This document shows positions 1 through 7,873 of a stretch of 64,000 nucleotides of DNA, piece after piece (within the stretch, counting starts at the first letter, position 1; the number at the start of each line of letters is the position of its first letter). A program made the translations under genes and the position numbers. The stretch is from contig NZ_UCOB01000025.1 in assembly GCF_900474295.1 (NCBI RefSeq), forward strand, positions 62,001 to 126,000. Reading direction: 5' to 3'. Under the pieces are notes generated by a model that was not told where the DNA came from, made no database searches, and was given only the letters and a program-made list of their open reading frames with translations. This stretch comes from Synechococcus sp. UW140. Lineage in GTDB: Bacteria > Cyanobacteriota > Cyanobacteriia > PCC-6307 > Cyanobiaceae.

Positions 1-137
1 GAGATAACCCTGACGCTTATCGATCACTGCCGCAGAGCCCCCAGAAGCTCGTGCAAGTATTGACGTCAATGTCTAAAAGTTGATCTTGTTTGAGTTTAAC
101 GTAATCGTCACCATTGCAATACAAAGTGAGAGATCAA

Positions 138-365
138 TCAAGTACCCGGCTCCTCAACATTGCCACCCATCGCATCGATCTGCTCGCGAAGAAGAGTGAT
201 GCGTGATTGATCACCGCGGGTGATCGCCACAGCAAGAGCGAACTCGAGTTTCTCGAGCTGATGGCCCCCTTCAATGAATCCACGCCCGGAACGACCGGCG
301 GGGAACGAACGAAAAGCACGACGGCTACCGCCGCTTGCACATGCACCGGGCTGAGGAATGGCCAT
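138..365 (-). CDS. small hypothetical protein (75 aa)
   Basis: I do not recognise a family. The protein has a basic, glycine/serine-rich N-terminus (about residues 10-33). A hydrophilic, probably helical C-terminal half (about 34-70) carries the segments QLEKLEFALAVA and LLREQIDAMGG, which read like real protein rather than a shadow frame. It follows the next minus-strand gene upstream (403-786) by 37 nt, so the two may be co-transcribed. No signal peptide or membrane segment is visible. The overlapping plus-strand frame (207-665) has low-complexity shadow composition. The function is unknown. Confidence 0.6.
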   Translation of the reverse strand: MAIPQPGACASGGSRRAFRSFPAGRSGRGFIEGGHQLEKLEFALAVAITRGDQSRITLLREQIDAMGGNVEEPGT

Positions 366-402
366 GGGTCACTTTCTTTTCATTTTGACACCTCCGGCCA
401 GC

Positions 403-786
403 TCATGCCGCCTCGTGATCGACCTGATTGCCATCCTCTGACCCAGAAAAGAGATCGGAGACAGCATCGCTTTCATCGCCATCATGAACAGAGTGATCGG
501 CGAAATGCTCTGTGGCCGTTGCCTCAGCGGGCATCTCAGCCATGGCCTCTGTGCTGCCGGCGGTGGATTGCAGCAGCGACTGACAGTCCATCAGGAGACG
601 ATCGACGTCATCAAGGCGGGCGAGTTCATCCGCAGGCATCTCGGGGGTGTCTTGTTGCTGCCTGACCTGCAGTTCAAGACTCTCGAGACGCTGCTCAAGC
701 TTCACCAATCGCTGCGACAGGGCATTGATCGCCTGAGCGACATCCTCTGCCGTGCGGGTGATCCGAAAAGACACGGACTGGGTCAT
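403..786 (-). CDS. hypothetical coiled-coil protein (127 aa)
   Basis: I chose the ATG at 786 because MTQSVSFRITRTAEDVAQAI begins the protein-like sequence; the reading frame stays open to 825. Residues 10-45 form a heptad-like helix rich in Leu and Glu (INALSQRLVKLEQRLESLEL), consistent with a short coiled coil. The C-terminal half is acidic and low in complexity, which suggests disorder. No enzymatic motif is visible. It is divergent from the AbrB-like gene with 63 nt between the two starts. It is probably a lineage-specific cytoplasmic protein of unknown function. Confidence 0.7.
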   Translation of the reverse strand: MTQSVSFRITRTAEDVAQAINALSQRLVKLEQRLESLELQVRQQQDTPEMPADELARLDDVDRLLMDCQSLLQSTAGSTEAMAEMPAEATATEHFADHSVHDGDESDAVSDLFSGSEDGNQVDHEAA

Positions 787-849
787 GGCCGATGCATGCC
801 AATGGGAATGTGCCGATGACAACACATCTGGGATCAGACTGAAACCCTT

Positions 850-1383
850 ATGCGATCGGAACGTCCAATGCCCCCTCTGGCAACTCTTCTGATCTATGCG
901 CTCGCTGGCACCTGCATGGGCCTGCTCGCTTTACGCACCGGCATCCCCGCCGCTCCCCTTGCCGGCGCCCTGCTGGGGGCAGGGATCGTGAGCATGAGCG
1001 GACGGCTGGATGTTGCAGAATGGCCTGCAGGAACGCGAACAACGATCGAGATCGCCATTGGCGTGGTCATCGGTACCAGCCTGACCCGCGCCTCACTGGA
1101 ACAACTACAGGAACTCTGGCGACCAGCCATCCTGATCACCCTCACTCTTGTGATGACAGGGATCGCCATCGGACTGTGGACCAGCCGCTTGCTAGGGATC
1201 GATCCAATGGTGGCCCTGCTGGGCGCCGCACCAGGGGGCATCAGTGGGATGAGCCTTGTTGGGGCGGAATTTGGCGTCGGCGCTGCAGTCGCTGCCCTAC
1301 ATGCGGTCAGGCTCATCACCGTGCTGCTGGTTCTGCCGCTGCTAGTCAAACTGCTAGTGCCTCTTGGCCTAGGGGAATCCTGA
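850..1383 (+). CDS. AbrB-family (duplication-type) membrane protein, single domain
   Basis: This is a hydrophobic protein of 177 aa with about five membrane segments and the family signature APGGISGMSLVGAE at residues 127-140, followed by a conserved His/Arg helix (HAVRLITVLL). This is the hallmark of the Gneg_AbrB_dup membrane family, which is often annotated as AbrB or ammonia-monooxygenase-like. It has nothing to do with the Bacillus transition-state regulator AbrB. The family's usual protein is about 350 aa with two such repeats. This gene encodes one repeat only, as cyanobacterial members often do, and it may work as a homodimer. An in-frame ATG at 868 is an alternative start. The transported substrate is unknown. 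Confidence 0.85.
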   Translation: MRSERPMPPLATLLIYALAGTCMGLLALRTGIPAAPLAGALLGAGIVSMSGRLDVAEWPAGTRTTIEIAIGVVIGTSLTRASLEQLQELWRPAILITLTLVMTGIAIGLWTSRLLGIDPMVALLGAAPGGISGMSLVGAEFGVGAAVAALHAVRLITVLLVLPLLVKLLVPLGLGES

Positions 1384-1442
1384 GGCCTGGACATCATCGG
1401 ACGAGTCGATACGTTGGCGCAGATCGACCACATCGTCCAGCC

Positions 1443-1862
1443 ATGGCCAGGAACCGTGCATGCTCCGTTCTCACCCTGTCCTTGGCGGGTCTTTGCCTCA
1501 GCAGCCTGCTGCCTGGAAATGCCCAGGCAGCCAACATCTCCCCGAACAAAGGGGCTCAGGTGTATTGCTTCATGCGCAGCAACGGCAACGATCACAACGT
1601 GAGCTGGGATGCCTCTTACGCCCTGATCAAGCGGCAGAAAAGTGGGATGTTCAAAACGTCGCCCGAACATGCGGCGGTCATGATCACCGAAGCGGTCGTG
1701 AATGACCCAGGCACGTACCCCGACTGCGGTCGCTACCTCGGCGATTTGTTCGGACCCCGGAAAAGCAACGCCTCTCTTCCCGAAAACCGCCCTCTAGGCG
1801 GCGACAGTAGCCAGTCCTCCTCTTCTGCCTCTTCTTACGGTGACCAGCGTTACAGCTACTAA
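1443..1862 (+). CDS. secreted hypothetical protein (139 aa)
   Basis: The ATG at 1443 gives a clean Sec signal peptide: a basic start (MARNR), a hydrophobic core, and a likely cleavage after NAQA near residue 29. The open frame runs further upstream, but that part is Arg/Asp/His-rich shadow sequence of the AbrB-like gene. The mature protein has two cysteines (Cys42 and Cys95) that could form a disulfide, and a Ser-rich tail (about 122-132). It is likely periplasmic or lumenal. The end overlaps the next gene's GTG start by 23 nt, which suggests co-transcription. I recognise it only as a cyanobacterial hypothetical; no function can be assigned. Confidence 0.8.
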   Translation: MARNRACSVLTLSLAGLCLSSLLPGNAQAANISPNKGAQVYCFMRSNGNDHNVSWDASYALIKRQKSGMFKTSPEHAAVMITEAVVNDPGTYPDCGRYLGDLFGPRKSNASLPENRPLGGDSSQSSSSASSYGDQRYSY

Positions 1863-2253
1863 AGCCAAGCGAGCACTGGGCGCAGCGCTACTCACCAGCC
1901 TGCTTCTCACCGGAGTGGGCTGCCGCAGCCGCTCGGCACCGACCTCCGGCCTCAGCGAGTTGGAATTGACGCCTCAAGCCTGTCTGCAGGAACTTGACCT
2001 CAGTCAACTGAATCAGGCACTCAATCGTTGCAATCAAGTGGTGAAAGCCCACCGCAGCGATCCAGCCCCGCTCACGGATCGCTCATTGCTGCATACCCTT
2101 CTGGGCCAAATCGATGAGGCATGCCTGGATGTGAATCGAGCCCTCACACTGGTGAAGGACCAGGGAAAAGCAGCCGACCCGATGATCAGTCATGAACTGA
2201 AAGTGCGTCAGGCGTCCTGCAAACAGCGCAAGAACATGGCAGGCAAGGGCTGA
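1840..2253 (+). CDS. predicted lipoprotein, TPR-like (137 aa)
   Basis: The gene starts with GTG inside the end of the preceding secreted-protein gene. The N-terminus has a lipoprotein signal with lipobox LTGVGC, and the lipidated residue would be Cys28. The rest is helical (AQACLQELDLSQLNQALNRC, then LLHTLLGQIDEACLDVNRAL). It looks like one or two degenerate tetratricopeptide-type hairpins, with several extra cysteines. It is presumably membrane anchored. Its last 46 nt overlap, convergently, the 3' end of the SNF2 helicase gene on the other strand. The function is unknown; a periplasmic scaffold is possible. Confidence 0.8.
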   Translation: MTSVTATKAKRALGAALLTSLLLTGVGCRSRSAPTSGLSELELTPQACLQELDLSQLNQALNRCNQVVKAHRSDPAPLTDRSLLHTLLGQIDEACLDVNRALTLVKDQGKAADPMISHELKVRQASCKQRKNMAGKG

Positions 2254-3815
2254 CGATCCAGCCTCAAGCGGCGCGTGCCAAGCAGCACCTCGATCTGCTT
2301 GGCCTTGCTGGCCACAAGCCCATCCACCAACTGATCAGCAACTCCCAGCTGCAGCCAGTGACTGGTCAGCCCACCATCCATTCCCAAGCGGTGACAGCGA
2401 TCCTCCGCCTGATCCACATCGCCGGGAGTCCAAGGCCGCTCCAACAGCAACACGTGGCGAGCCCGGTGGAGGGTAAAACCAAGCCCTCCGGCCCCATAGG
2501 TCGCAAGCAAAAGATCACTCTCTCCAGACTGGAACCGATCCACCACCGCCTGACGCTCCACAGGCTTGAGTCGCCCGGTGAGCAACTCCCCCCCGATCCG
2601 CTGCTGCAATAACTGCAACGGATCAACGAAGCCACTGAACAGCACCACAGACTGCTGTTGTCGGCGCAGCTCCTGAACAAGGCGCTCTGCAAAGGGCAAC
2701 TTGAACTCCGCTCCGATCCGCCGCAGGGCTGTGAGCACCGCAAAGGCCTCAGCATCAGAGCGCACCTGTCCCTCGCGAACGCGACGGCGGTAGTCATCGA
2801 TCACCTGAGACACTCGATGATCCAAACCGAGGGATTCCGCATCAGCGATGGCAATGGGATGAAAACAACGCTGCTTGGGGGGCAGGCCTAAGACCTGCTG
2901 TTTGCGACGGTGCAGAACAAGCGGCTTGGTAAGCCGACGGAGTTCCTCCAATTGACTGGCGCCTTTGGCTTGCCAGCGCCGGCTGTTGCCCTCATCGCGC
3001 CAATGCCCCTGACAAAACGTCTCCTCAAAAGCGCGTTGATCGCGAGCAATCGGATGATCGATCGCAGCGAGCAGGGGATAGAACTGATCAGGCCGCCCGT
3101 TCTTCATCGGTGTGCCTGTCAGCAACCAGATCGCCCTCAGCCGCGGATGGCGGGCAAGACGTAGGAGTGCCTGGGTGCGCTGGGCCAGCATCGACTGGCC
3201 GTAGTGGGCCTCATCCACCACCAGCAAGGTGCCGGCAGCAGGCAGGTCTTGAGGCAGCCGAGCCCAGCTGAGCAGGGTGATCCTCAGATCGAGAGCCTCC
3301 GCTTCCCGACGCCAATGACCGTGGAGTCCGACCGGTGCCACCACCATCAACCGCAACGACATTGCCCGCATCAGGGCCCTGGCAGCCAGCAAAGCCGTGA
3401 GTGTTTTGCCGAGACCCATCTCATCGGCCAGAACAGCACCACGACGAGCCAACAGCCATCGCGCTCCCGAACGCTGGTGAGGCAACGGCTGGCGACCGTC
3501 AGGGAGCACCTTCTTCAAGTCGGCCAACTCCACAAGCTGCCGATGGTCCGGCAGCGGTGGCAGCGGATGACGATGCCAATGGATCCAACGTGCGAGATCG
3601 TCGCGGGTGGGGAAACGGGATCCCAACTGCTCTTGAAGCGACTGCGCCGCAGCCAGGGGAAACTCCCAGCCTTTCTTGACTCCTCTCCAGATGCCACGAG
3701 GGCGAACCCGACCAATCTGGGCATGGGTCACCGCATCAAAGGGATGCATCACCTGCACCAGTCCTGAAGGGGAGAGGCCGAGATAACAGCGGGAGCTGGA
3801 GGACGCCGTAGCCAC
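2208..3815 (-). CDS. SNF2-family helicase/ATPase with HARP-like N-terminus
   Basis: This is a 535-aa DNA translocase of helicase superfamily 2. Visible motifs are Walker A ADEMGLGKT (130-138), Walker B DEAH (201-204), motif III LLTGTPMKN (231-239), motif V around 438-448 (LATYGAGGLGF), and the arginine-finger motif QAEDRCHRLG (469-478). Residues 15-65 (GLVQVMHPFDAV then GIWRGVKKGWEFPLAAAQ) resemble the HARP module of SMARCAL1-type annealing helicases, so a role in replication-fork or repair DNA is plausible. That part is my inference. It is divergent from an HNH nuclease gene 156 nt away. Its 3' end overlaps the lipoprotein gene by 46 nt. Confidence 0.9.
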   Translation of the reverse strand: MATASSSSRCYLGLSPSGLVQVMHPFDAVTHAQIGRVRPRGIWRGVKKGWEFPLAAAQSLQEQLGSRFPTRDDLARWIHWHRHPLPPLPDHRQLVELADLKKVLPDGRQPLPHQRSGARWLLARRGAVLADEMGLGKTLTALLAARALMRAMSLRLMVVAPVGLHGHWRREAEALDLRITLLSWARLPQDLPAAGTLLVVDEAHYGQSMLAQRTQALLRLARHPRLRAIWLLTGTPMKNGRPDQFYPLLAAIDHPIARDQRAFEETFCQGHWRDEGNSRRWQAKGASQLEELRRLTKPLVLHRRKQQVLGLPPKQRCFHPIAIADAESLGLDHRVSQVIDDYRRRVREGQVRSDAEAFAVLTALRRIGAEFKLPFAERLVQELRRQQQSVVLFSGFVDPLQLLQQRIGGELLTGRLKPVERQAVVDRFQSGESDLLLATYGAGGLGFTLHRARHVLLLERPWTPGDVDQAEDRCHRLGMDGGLTSHWLQLGVADQLVDGLVASKAKQIEVLLGTRRLRLDRQPLPAMFLRCLQDA

Positions 3816-3958
3816 AGGACCAGCGAAGAAGATCTTAGAGGCCTGCGCAGAGCAGACAAGGCATCAAAAACTTTCTTGATCAACAAACACCTGGAACTTG
3901 CAAAAATGCATTCTTCGACACATTGACGGCCGAGCAAAACGGGGCAAACTAGCTCTAA

Positions 3959-3971
3959 CCGAGATACTCGG
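3959..3971 (+). repeat. small hairpin directly against the HNH start codon
   Basis: The 13 bases CCGAGATACTCGG form a perfect 5-bp stem with a 3-nt loop and end one base before the ATG at 3972. It occupies the place where a ribosome binding site would be expected, and no good Shine-Dalgarno sequence is visible there. It could lower translation initiation, or it may be chance. Confidence 0.4.
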
Positions 3972-4406
3972 ATGCACAACAGGGACGCGGTTTTCCTCGA
4001 TGAACTCTGCCCCAAATTGCGCGTTCGACGATGGCGTCAATCCCTTCACACTTATACAGGTAAAAGTTGTATTTATTGTGGCAAACCCTCTGAATCAATT
4101 GATCACATTGTTCCCCAATGTCGCGGCGGCCTGAGCGTTACCGAAAACTGTGTTCCGGCTTGCCTCTCATGCAATGGGCACAAGTCTGATGCGGATGTTT
4201 TCGACTGGTATCGGCGTCAGCGCTTTTATGACCCACGTCGGGCGATGGCGATTCGCGCCTGGATGGATGGAGATCTACGCCTAGCGATGCGCTTGCTGCA
4301 ATGGGCCCAACCGGAACTCAACAACACCGCGTCGCCCCATCAGCACCAGCCCAAGCAACAAGGCGATGACCCTCTAACGGGCGACTGGAATCTGCAGGCA
4401 GCCTGA
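3972..4406 (+). CDS. HNH endonuclease
   Basis: This 144-aa protein has a complete HNH core: zinc cysteines CIYC (33-36), catalytic DH (44-45) in SIDHIVPQ, Asn59, and CLSCNGHK (64-71) with the second cysteine pair and the final H/N residues. Such small proteins are metal-dependent DNA nucleases; some act in restriction, mobile elements or repair. The C-terminal part (72-120) is Arg/Trp-rich and helical (YDPRRAMAIRAWMDG), followed by a Gln/His-rich tail. I recall close relatives widely conserved in marine Synechococcus, which argues for a housekeeping role. The divergent SNF2 helicase neighbour is suggestive. Confidence 0.88.
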   Translation: MHNRDAVFLDELCPKLRVRRWRQSLHTYTGKSCIYCGKPSESIDHIVPQCRGGLSVTENCVPACLSCNGHKSDADVFDWYRRQRFYDPRRAMAIRAWMDGDLRLAMRLLQWAQPELNNTASPHQHQPKQQGDDPLTGDWNLQAA

Positions 4407-4416
4407 ACTCAACAGC

Positions 4417-4626
4417 TCACCAAACGCGACAGGCCGACACTGAATGATGCCGTTCACAGATGGAGGCCTGCTGTTGAGGCTGCTCGGGAGCCAACACAAA
4501 GGCGCCAGTCAAAAGAGCCGCGGCCATCAAAGCACCGGCGCAATGGGGCAAAGCCAAGCGCGCAGATGGGCGCCGGGGCACCATAGAGGCAGTCGGTGAG
4601 ACCAAAGAAAGAGATGCGCCAGTCAT
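4417..4626 (-). CDS. small hypothetical membrane/secreted protein (69 aa)
   Basis: I chose the ATG at 4626 because the reading frame upstream of it is antisense to the epimerase gene. The protein has a hydrophilic N-terminus, one hydrophobic segment (about residues 26-44, LPHCAGALMAAALLTGAFVL) and a short Gln-rich and Cys-containing tail ending in CRVW. It could be a single-pass membrane protein or a cleaved secreted peptide. It is divergent from the epimerase-like gene with 31 nt between the two starts, where an imperfect SOS-box-like palindrome lies. The family is not recognised. Confidence 0.65.
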   Translation of the reverse strand: MTGASLSLVSPTASMVPRRPSARLALPHCAGALMAAALLTGAFVLAPEQPQQQASICERHHSVSACRVW

Positions 4627-4642
4627 GGCCGAATCGTGAACT

Positions 4643-4656
4643 AATACACTTGTACT
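4643..4656. promoter_or_regulatory. possible LexA (SOS) box, one mismatch
   Basis: AATACACTTGTACT is an imperfect palindrome. On either strand it matches the published cyanobacterial LexA consensus RGTACNNNDGTWCB with one mismatch. It lies between two divergent starts (4626 minus, 4658 plus), where a repressor would affect both promoters. The match is short and the position is the only supporting context. Confidence 0.3.
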
Positions 4657-4657
4657 G

Positions 4658-5590
4658 ATGGCGAGCGAAACTGTCAACCGTTCCCGTCCTTGGCCGGCCA
4701 ACGCCACCCTGCTGGTTCTTGGTGCAGGCTTCAGCGGGAAGCGAATCGCCTCCCTCGCACGCCAGAGCGGCGCCCGTGTTCTCACCACCCGTCGTCTAGT
4801 CGATGACAACGGCTCAGACGCAGACCTGTGCTTTGACAGCCAGCTGGGTCGCATTCCCACTCCAGAACAGCTCAAGGGAGTGACCCATCTGATCAGCACC
4901 ATCGCTCCAGAACGCGATGGGCAAGATCCCGTGCTGCGCTGCCTTGGCGATCGGCTCAGCTCGATGCCGCTGCAATGGGTGGGCTACCTCTCAACGACAG
5001 GGGTCTATGGCGACCGCCAGGGACATTGGGTGAGCGAAACAGACGCCCCCAACCCCAGCCAGGAACGCAGCAAGCGCAGACTTGCCTGTGAAGAGGCCTG
5101 GATGCAGACCGATCTTCCCGTTCAAATCATGCGTTTGCCAGGGATCTATGGCCCCGGGCGCTCTCCGCTGCAGGCCATTCTCCGCGGGGAGATCAAGCCA
5201 GTGGAGAAACCAGGGCAGGTGTTCTCCCGCATCCATGTGGATGACATTGCGGGAGCGTGTCTGCATCTGATCGATCGAGCCTCAAACGGCCAGAGGCCGG
5301 CGATCGTGAATGTGTGCGATGACCGACCGGCCCCGAGTGCGGAGATGCAGAGCTATGCCGCCGAGCTGCTGGGGATCACTCTCCCTGCCTGCCGCTCCTA
5401 CAACGCTGTGGAAGGGTCCATGAGCCCCATGGCGCGTTCCTTCTGGGCAGAAAATCGACGGGTGAGCAACCAGCTGCTCTGCCAGGAGCTTGGCTACCGA
5501 CTCGTTCACCCCGATTTCCGCAGTGGTATGCGTGACTGCTGGGAGCAAGAAGGATTCAGGGCTCGCGGGTCGGAGCCGGGGGCGGCTTGA
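4658..5590 (+). CDS. NAD(P)-dependent epimerase/dehydratase-like protein (YeeZ type)
   Basis: This 310-aa Rossmann-fold protein has a dinucleotide-binding motif GAGFSGKRIA (22-31) after a beta strand, and the SDR strand YLSTTGVYGD (110-119). The canonical YxxxK catalytic pair is not evident; the corresponding helix reads SKRRLACEEAW (138-148). This fits the atypical extended-SDR group containing E. coli YeeZ, whose substrate is unknown. Later segments MRLPGIYGPGRSPLQA and FSRIHVDDIAGA are typical of the family's substrate-domain boundary. Its 3' end overlaps the minus-strand 65-aa gene by 35 nt. It is likely a cytosolic sugar-nucleotide or metabolite oxidoreductase. Confidence 0.88.
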   Translation: MASETVNRSRPWPANATLLVLGAGFSGKRIASLARQSGARVLTTRRLVDDNGSDADLCFDSQLGRIPTPEQLKGVTHLISTIAPERDGQDPVLRCLGDRLSSMPLQWVGYLSTTGVYGDRQGHWVSETDAPNPSQERSKRRLACEEAWMQTDLPVQIMRLPGIYGPGRSPLQAILRGEIKPVEKPGQVFSRIHVDDIAGACLHLIDRASNGQRPAIVNVCDDRPAPSAEMQSYAAELLGITLPACRSYNAVEGSMSPMARSFWAENRRVSNQLLCQELGYRLVHPDFRSGMRDCWEQEGFRARGSEPGAA

Positions 5591-5753
5591 GGATCGGATG
5601 CTCATGCAGACGCAGCGGCTGCTCAGAGTCATCAAACCCAAGACCCGCATCTTCGAACAACTGCTGCCACTGCACCTCCAACCAGCCGTTCTTGAACGCA
5701 GTACCCAGTCCGTAGATCAGCAGCCCCAGAAGCAACCAGCGCAGCATCGTCAT
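5556..5753 (-). CDS. small single-pass membrane protein (65 aa)
   Basis: The ATG at 5753 overlaps the ATG of pdxA on the other strand (shared bases CATG, 5751-5754). An alternative ATG lies at 5747. The N-terminus is one hydrophobic helix (MLRWLLLGLLIYGLGTAF), then comes a short amphipathic part (WLEVQWQQLFEDAGLGFDD) and a Pro-rich tail. It resembles the many small membrane proteins of cyanobacteria, but I cannot name a family. The 3' end overlaps the epimerase-like gene convergently. Confidence 0.7.
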   Translation of the reverse strand: MTMLRWLLLGLLIYGLGTAFKNGWLEVQWQQLFEDAGLGFDDSEQPLRLHEHPILKPPPAPTREP

Positions 5754-6774
5754 GTCCCTTGAACCCACTGACGCTAATCAGCGCTTGGTGATTGCTCTCG
5801 GCGATCCAGCCGGTATCGGCATGGAAGTCACCCTCAAAGCCTTAGCCGAAAGCGCCTGTCCCAGCGAGATGTCTCCCCTCCTGGTGGGCTGCAGGCGCAG
5901 TCTTGAGATCACCTATGAGCAGCTAAGCCGGCGGGGAGCAATCCCCCTTGCCAACCCCGATCGACTCGAGATCGACGACATGCCCCTTGCAGAGCCTGTC
6001 AAGCCAGGAGAGCCCAGCCCTGCAGGAGGTGCCGCCAGCTTCCAGTGGCTGACACGTGCCGCCAGCCATGCACTCGAGGGCAGGGCCCGCGCTCTGGTCA
6101 CCGCGCCGATCGCCAAACACATCTGGCACGCTGCAGGTCATTCCTATCCCGGCCAGACCGAACGTCTGGCAGAACTAGGGGGCTGGGCTGAGGCCTCGAT
6201 GCTCTTCACCGCAGTCTCTCCCCATACCGGCTGGCGACTCAACACCCTGCTGGCCACAACGCACATCCCACTGGCAGAGGTACCCAGAGCGCTGACTCCA
6301 GAACGAGTTCACAACAAACTCAACACCCTGGCGGACTTCTGTCGGCGTTTCCAGCAACGACCAAAGCTGCACGTGGCCGGGCTCAATCCCCATGCCGGAG
6401 AGAACGGTCAACTGGGCCAGGAAGAAACCAGCTGGCTCAAACATGTGATGCAGCAGTGGGCCTCCGCCAACCCCGATGTGATGCTCATCGGCCCGCTCCC
6501 GCCAGACACCTGTTGGCTGAGCGCAGCTCAAGCCTGGGGAAGGGGCGCAGACGACACCAGTCCTGATGGATACCTAGCGCTCTATCACGATCAGGGGCTG
6601 ATCCCAGTGAAGCTGCTGGCCTTCGATCAAGCCGTGAATACCAGCCTCGGACTGCCTTTCCTTCGCACCTCACCAGATCACGGCACAGGATTTGATATCG
6701 CCGGGATGGGTGTGGCCCGCCCGGCAAGCATGCTTGCAGCAATTCAAGCCGCCTGGGAACTCAGCCAGGCTTGA
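5752..6774 (+). CDS. pdxA: 4-hydroxythreonine-4-phosphate dehydrogenase
   Basis: PdxA oxidises 4-phosphooxy-L-threonine with NAD(P) to give the substrate that PdxJ condenses into pyridoxine 5'-phosphate (vitamin B6). The 340-aa length is usual. The N-terminal signature ALGDPAGIGMEV (15-26) and the metal/substrate motif LNPHAGENG are present, as is the C-terminal YHDQGLIPVK (from about 278) with PDHGTGFDIAG. The three histidines expected to bind the divalent metal can be placed. The start codon overlaps the divergent 65-aa gene. The 3' end overlaps accB by 14 nt, convergently. Confidence 0.96.
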   Translation: MSLEPTDANQRLVIALGDPAGIGMEVTLKALAESACPSEMSPLLVGCRRSLEITYEQLSRRGAIPLANPDRLEIDDMPLAEPVKPGEPSPAGGAASFQWLTRAASHALEGRARALVTAPIAKHIWHAAGHSYPGQTERLAELGGWAEASMLFTAVSPHTGWRLNTLLATTHIPLAEVPRALTPERVHNKLNTLADFCRRFQQRPKLHVAGLNPHAGENGQLGQEETSWLKHVMQQWASANPDVMLIGPLPPDTCWLSAAQAWGRGADDTSPDGYLALYHDQGLIPVKLLAFDQAVNTSLGLPFLRTSPDHGTGFDIAGMGVARPASMLAAIQAAWELSQA

Positions 6775-7249
6775 CCCTCATCAGCACCTGGCCGAATTCC
6801 ACCGGAGTGCCATTGTCCACAAGAATCTCCACCACTTCGCCGGAGGTCTCCGCTTCCAACTCATTCATGAGCTTCATCGCCTCAAGAATGCACACCGTCT
6901 GACCCACACCGATGCGACTGCCCACCTCGACAAACGAGGGTTCACCCGGAGCAGGAGCTCGATAAAAAGTTCCAACCATCGGAGCGGTGACATCCACCAA
7001 ATCAGAGCGGGAGGCAGGCACCGGTGGTGGCGGTGTGCTTGGTGCCGACGACTCATGAGCAACCTCCATCGGAGCTGCTGGAGCCGCAGCTACTGCGGCC
7101 ACAGGAGCGGCAGACACTGCCACAGCGGGCAAATTGCGCCTTACCTCAAGACGGAAGTCGTCTCCTTCAAGACGGAATTCCTGGATATCGCTGTCTGAGA
7201 GGACCTCCAGCAAGCGATGAAGCTGGTCGTGATCAAGCTGCATGGTCAT
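6761..7249 (-). CDS. accB: biotin carboxyl carrier protein of acetyl-CoA carboxylase
   Basis: AccB carries biotin between AccC and the carboxyltransferase in the first step of fatty-acid synthesis. The 162-aa protein has an N-terminal helical region (1-40), an Ala/Pro-rich linker (41-85) and a C-terminal biotinyl domain. The biotin-acceptor lysine is Lys126 in EAMKLMNE. It is translationally coupled to efp by an ATGA overlap (7246-7249), the usual cyanobacterial efp-accB pair. A second in-frame ATG at 7243 is an alternative start. Confidence 0.96.
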   Translation of the reverse strand: MTMQLDHDQLHRLLEVLSDSDIQEFRLEGDDFRLEVRRNLPAVAVSAAPVAAVAAAPAAPMEVAHESSAPSTPPPPVPASRSDLVDVTAPMVGTFYRAPAPGEPSFVEVGSRIGVGQTVCILEAMKLMNELEAETSGEVVEILVDNGTPVEFGQVLMRVKPG

Positions 7250-7809
7250 CCGTTCTCCCGGCCCAGATAGGAATCATTGCGAGTATCAACCTTGATTTTC
7301 TCGCCAATGGAGAGAAAGAGAGGCACCATCACCTGGGCGCCGGTCTCAAGAATCGCAGGTTTCGTGCCACCGGTGGCTGTGTCGCCCTTCACACCGGGAT
7401 CAGTTTCGGTGATCTCAAGCACCACGGAGTTGGGCAGTTCCACCTCCAGCGGCTTCTCATTCCACGACACAACGCTGACCTCCATTCCTTCCTTGAGATA
7501 TTTGCGGCTATCACCGATCTGCTTTGCGGTGAGCCGAGTCTCCTCATAAGAGGACATGTCCATAAAGACATAGTCCTCACCTTCCATGTAGGTGTGCTGA
7601 AGGGTGGCCTTTTCAAGAATCGCCTGAGGCAGCATCTCCCCAGCGCGAAAGGTCTTCTCAACCACGTTGCCGCTCTGGACAGCCTTGAGCTTGGTGCGCA
7701 CGAAGGCGGAACCCTTGCCAGGCTTGACATGAAGGAACTCGACAACCCGCCAAACGGCACCATCAAGCTCGATGGTGGTACCGGTGCGAAAGTCGTTGCT
7801 GGAGATCAT
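7246..7809 (-). CDS. efp: translation elongation factor P
   Basis: EF-P relieves ribosome stalling at polyproline stretches. The ATG at 7809 gives [15 protein letters not shown] and 187 aa, the family's normal length; the frame upstream of it is not conserved-looking. The tip of domain I reads [11 protein letters not shown], with Lys32 at the position that is modified in many bacteria. The C-terminal OB domains end in a typical basic segment ([16 protein letters not shown]). It is first in an operon with accB and divergent from the cyclophilin gene, with 64 nt between starts. Confidence 0.97.
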   Translation of the reverse strand: MISSNDFRTGTTIELDGAVWRVVEFLHVKPGKGSAFVRTKLKAVQSGNVVEKTFRAGEMLPQAILEKATLQHTYMEGEDYVFMDMSSYEETRLTAKQIGDSRKYLKEGMEVSVVSWNEKPLEVELPNSVVLEITETDPGVKGDTATGGTKPAILETGAQVMVPLFLSIGEKIKVDTRNDSYLGRENG

Positions 7810-7873
7810 TCCGGCTGGACGGTTCAGGGGATCATACGGCTGTGCCAAAGTCCAGGCAGCACCTGGCTTCCCC

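Noticed and set aside
1-137. The left end of the window, searched for a gene end, RNA or promoter.
   Set aside because: There is no open frame or hairpin that I can support; it is A/T-richer than the genes and may be part of an intergenic region cut by the window.
207-819. Two plus-strand frames (207-665 and 484-819) over the first two minus-strand genes.
   Set aside because: Both show shadow composition, and the minus-strand frames contain coherent helical segments.
1020-1442. Upstream extension of the secreted 139-aa protein in the same frame.
   Set aside because: It overlaps the AbrB-like gene in another frame, is Asp/His/Arg-rich, and would hide the signal peptide that begins at 1443.
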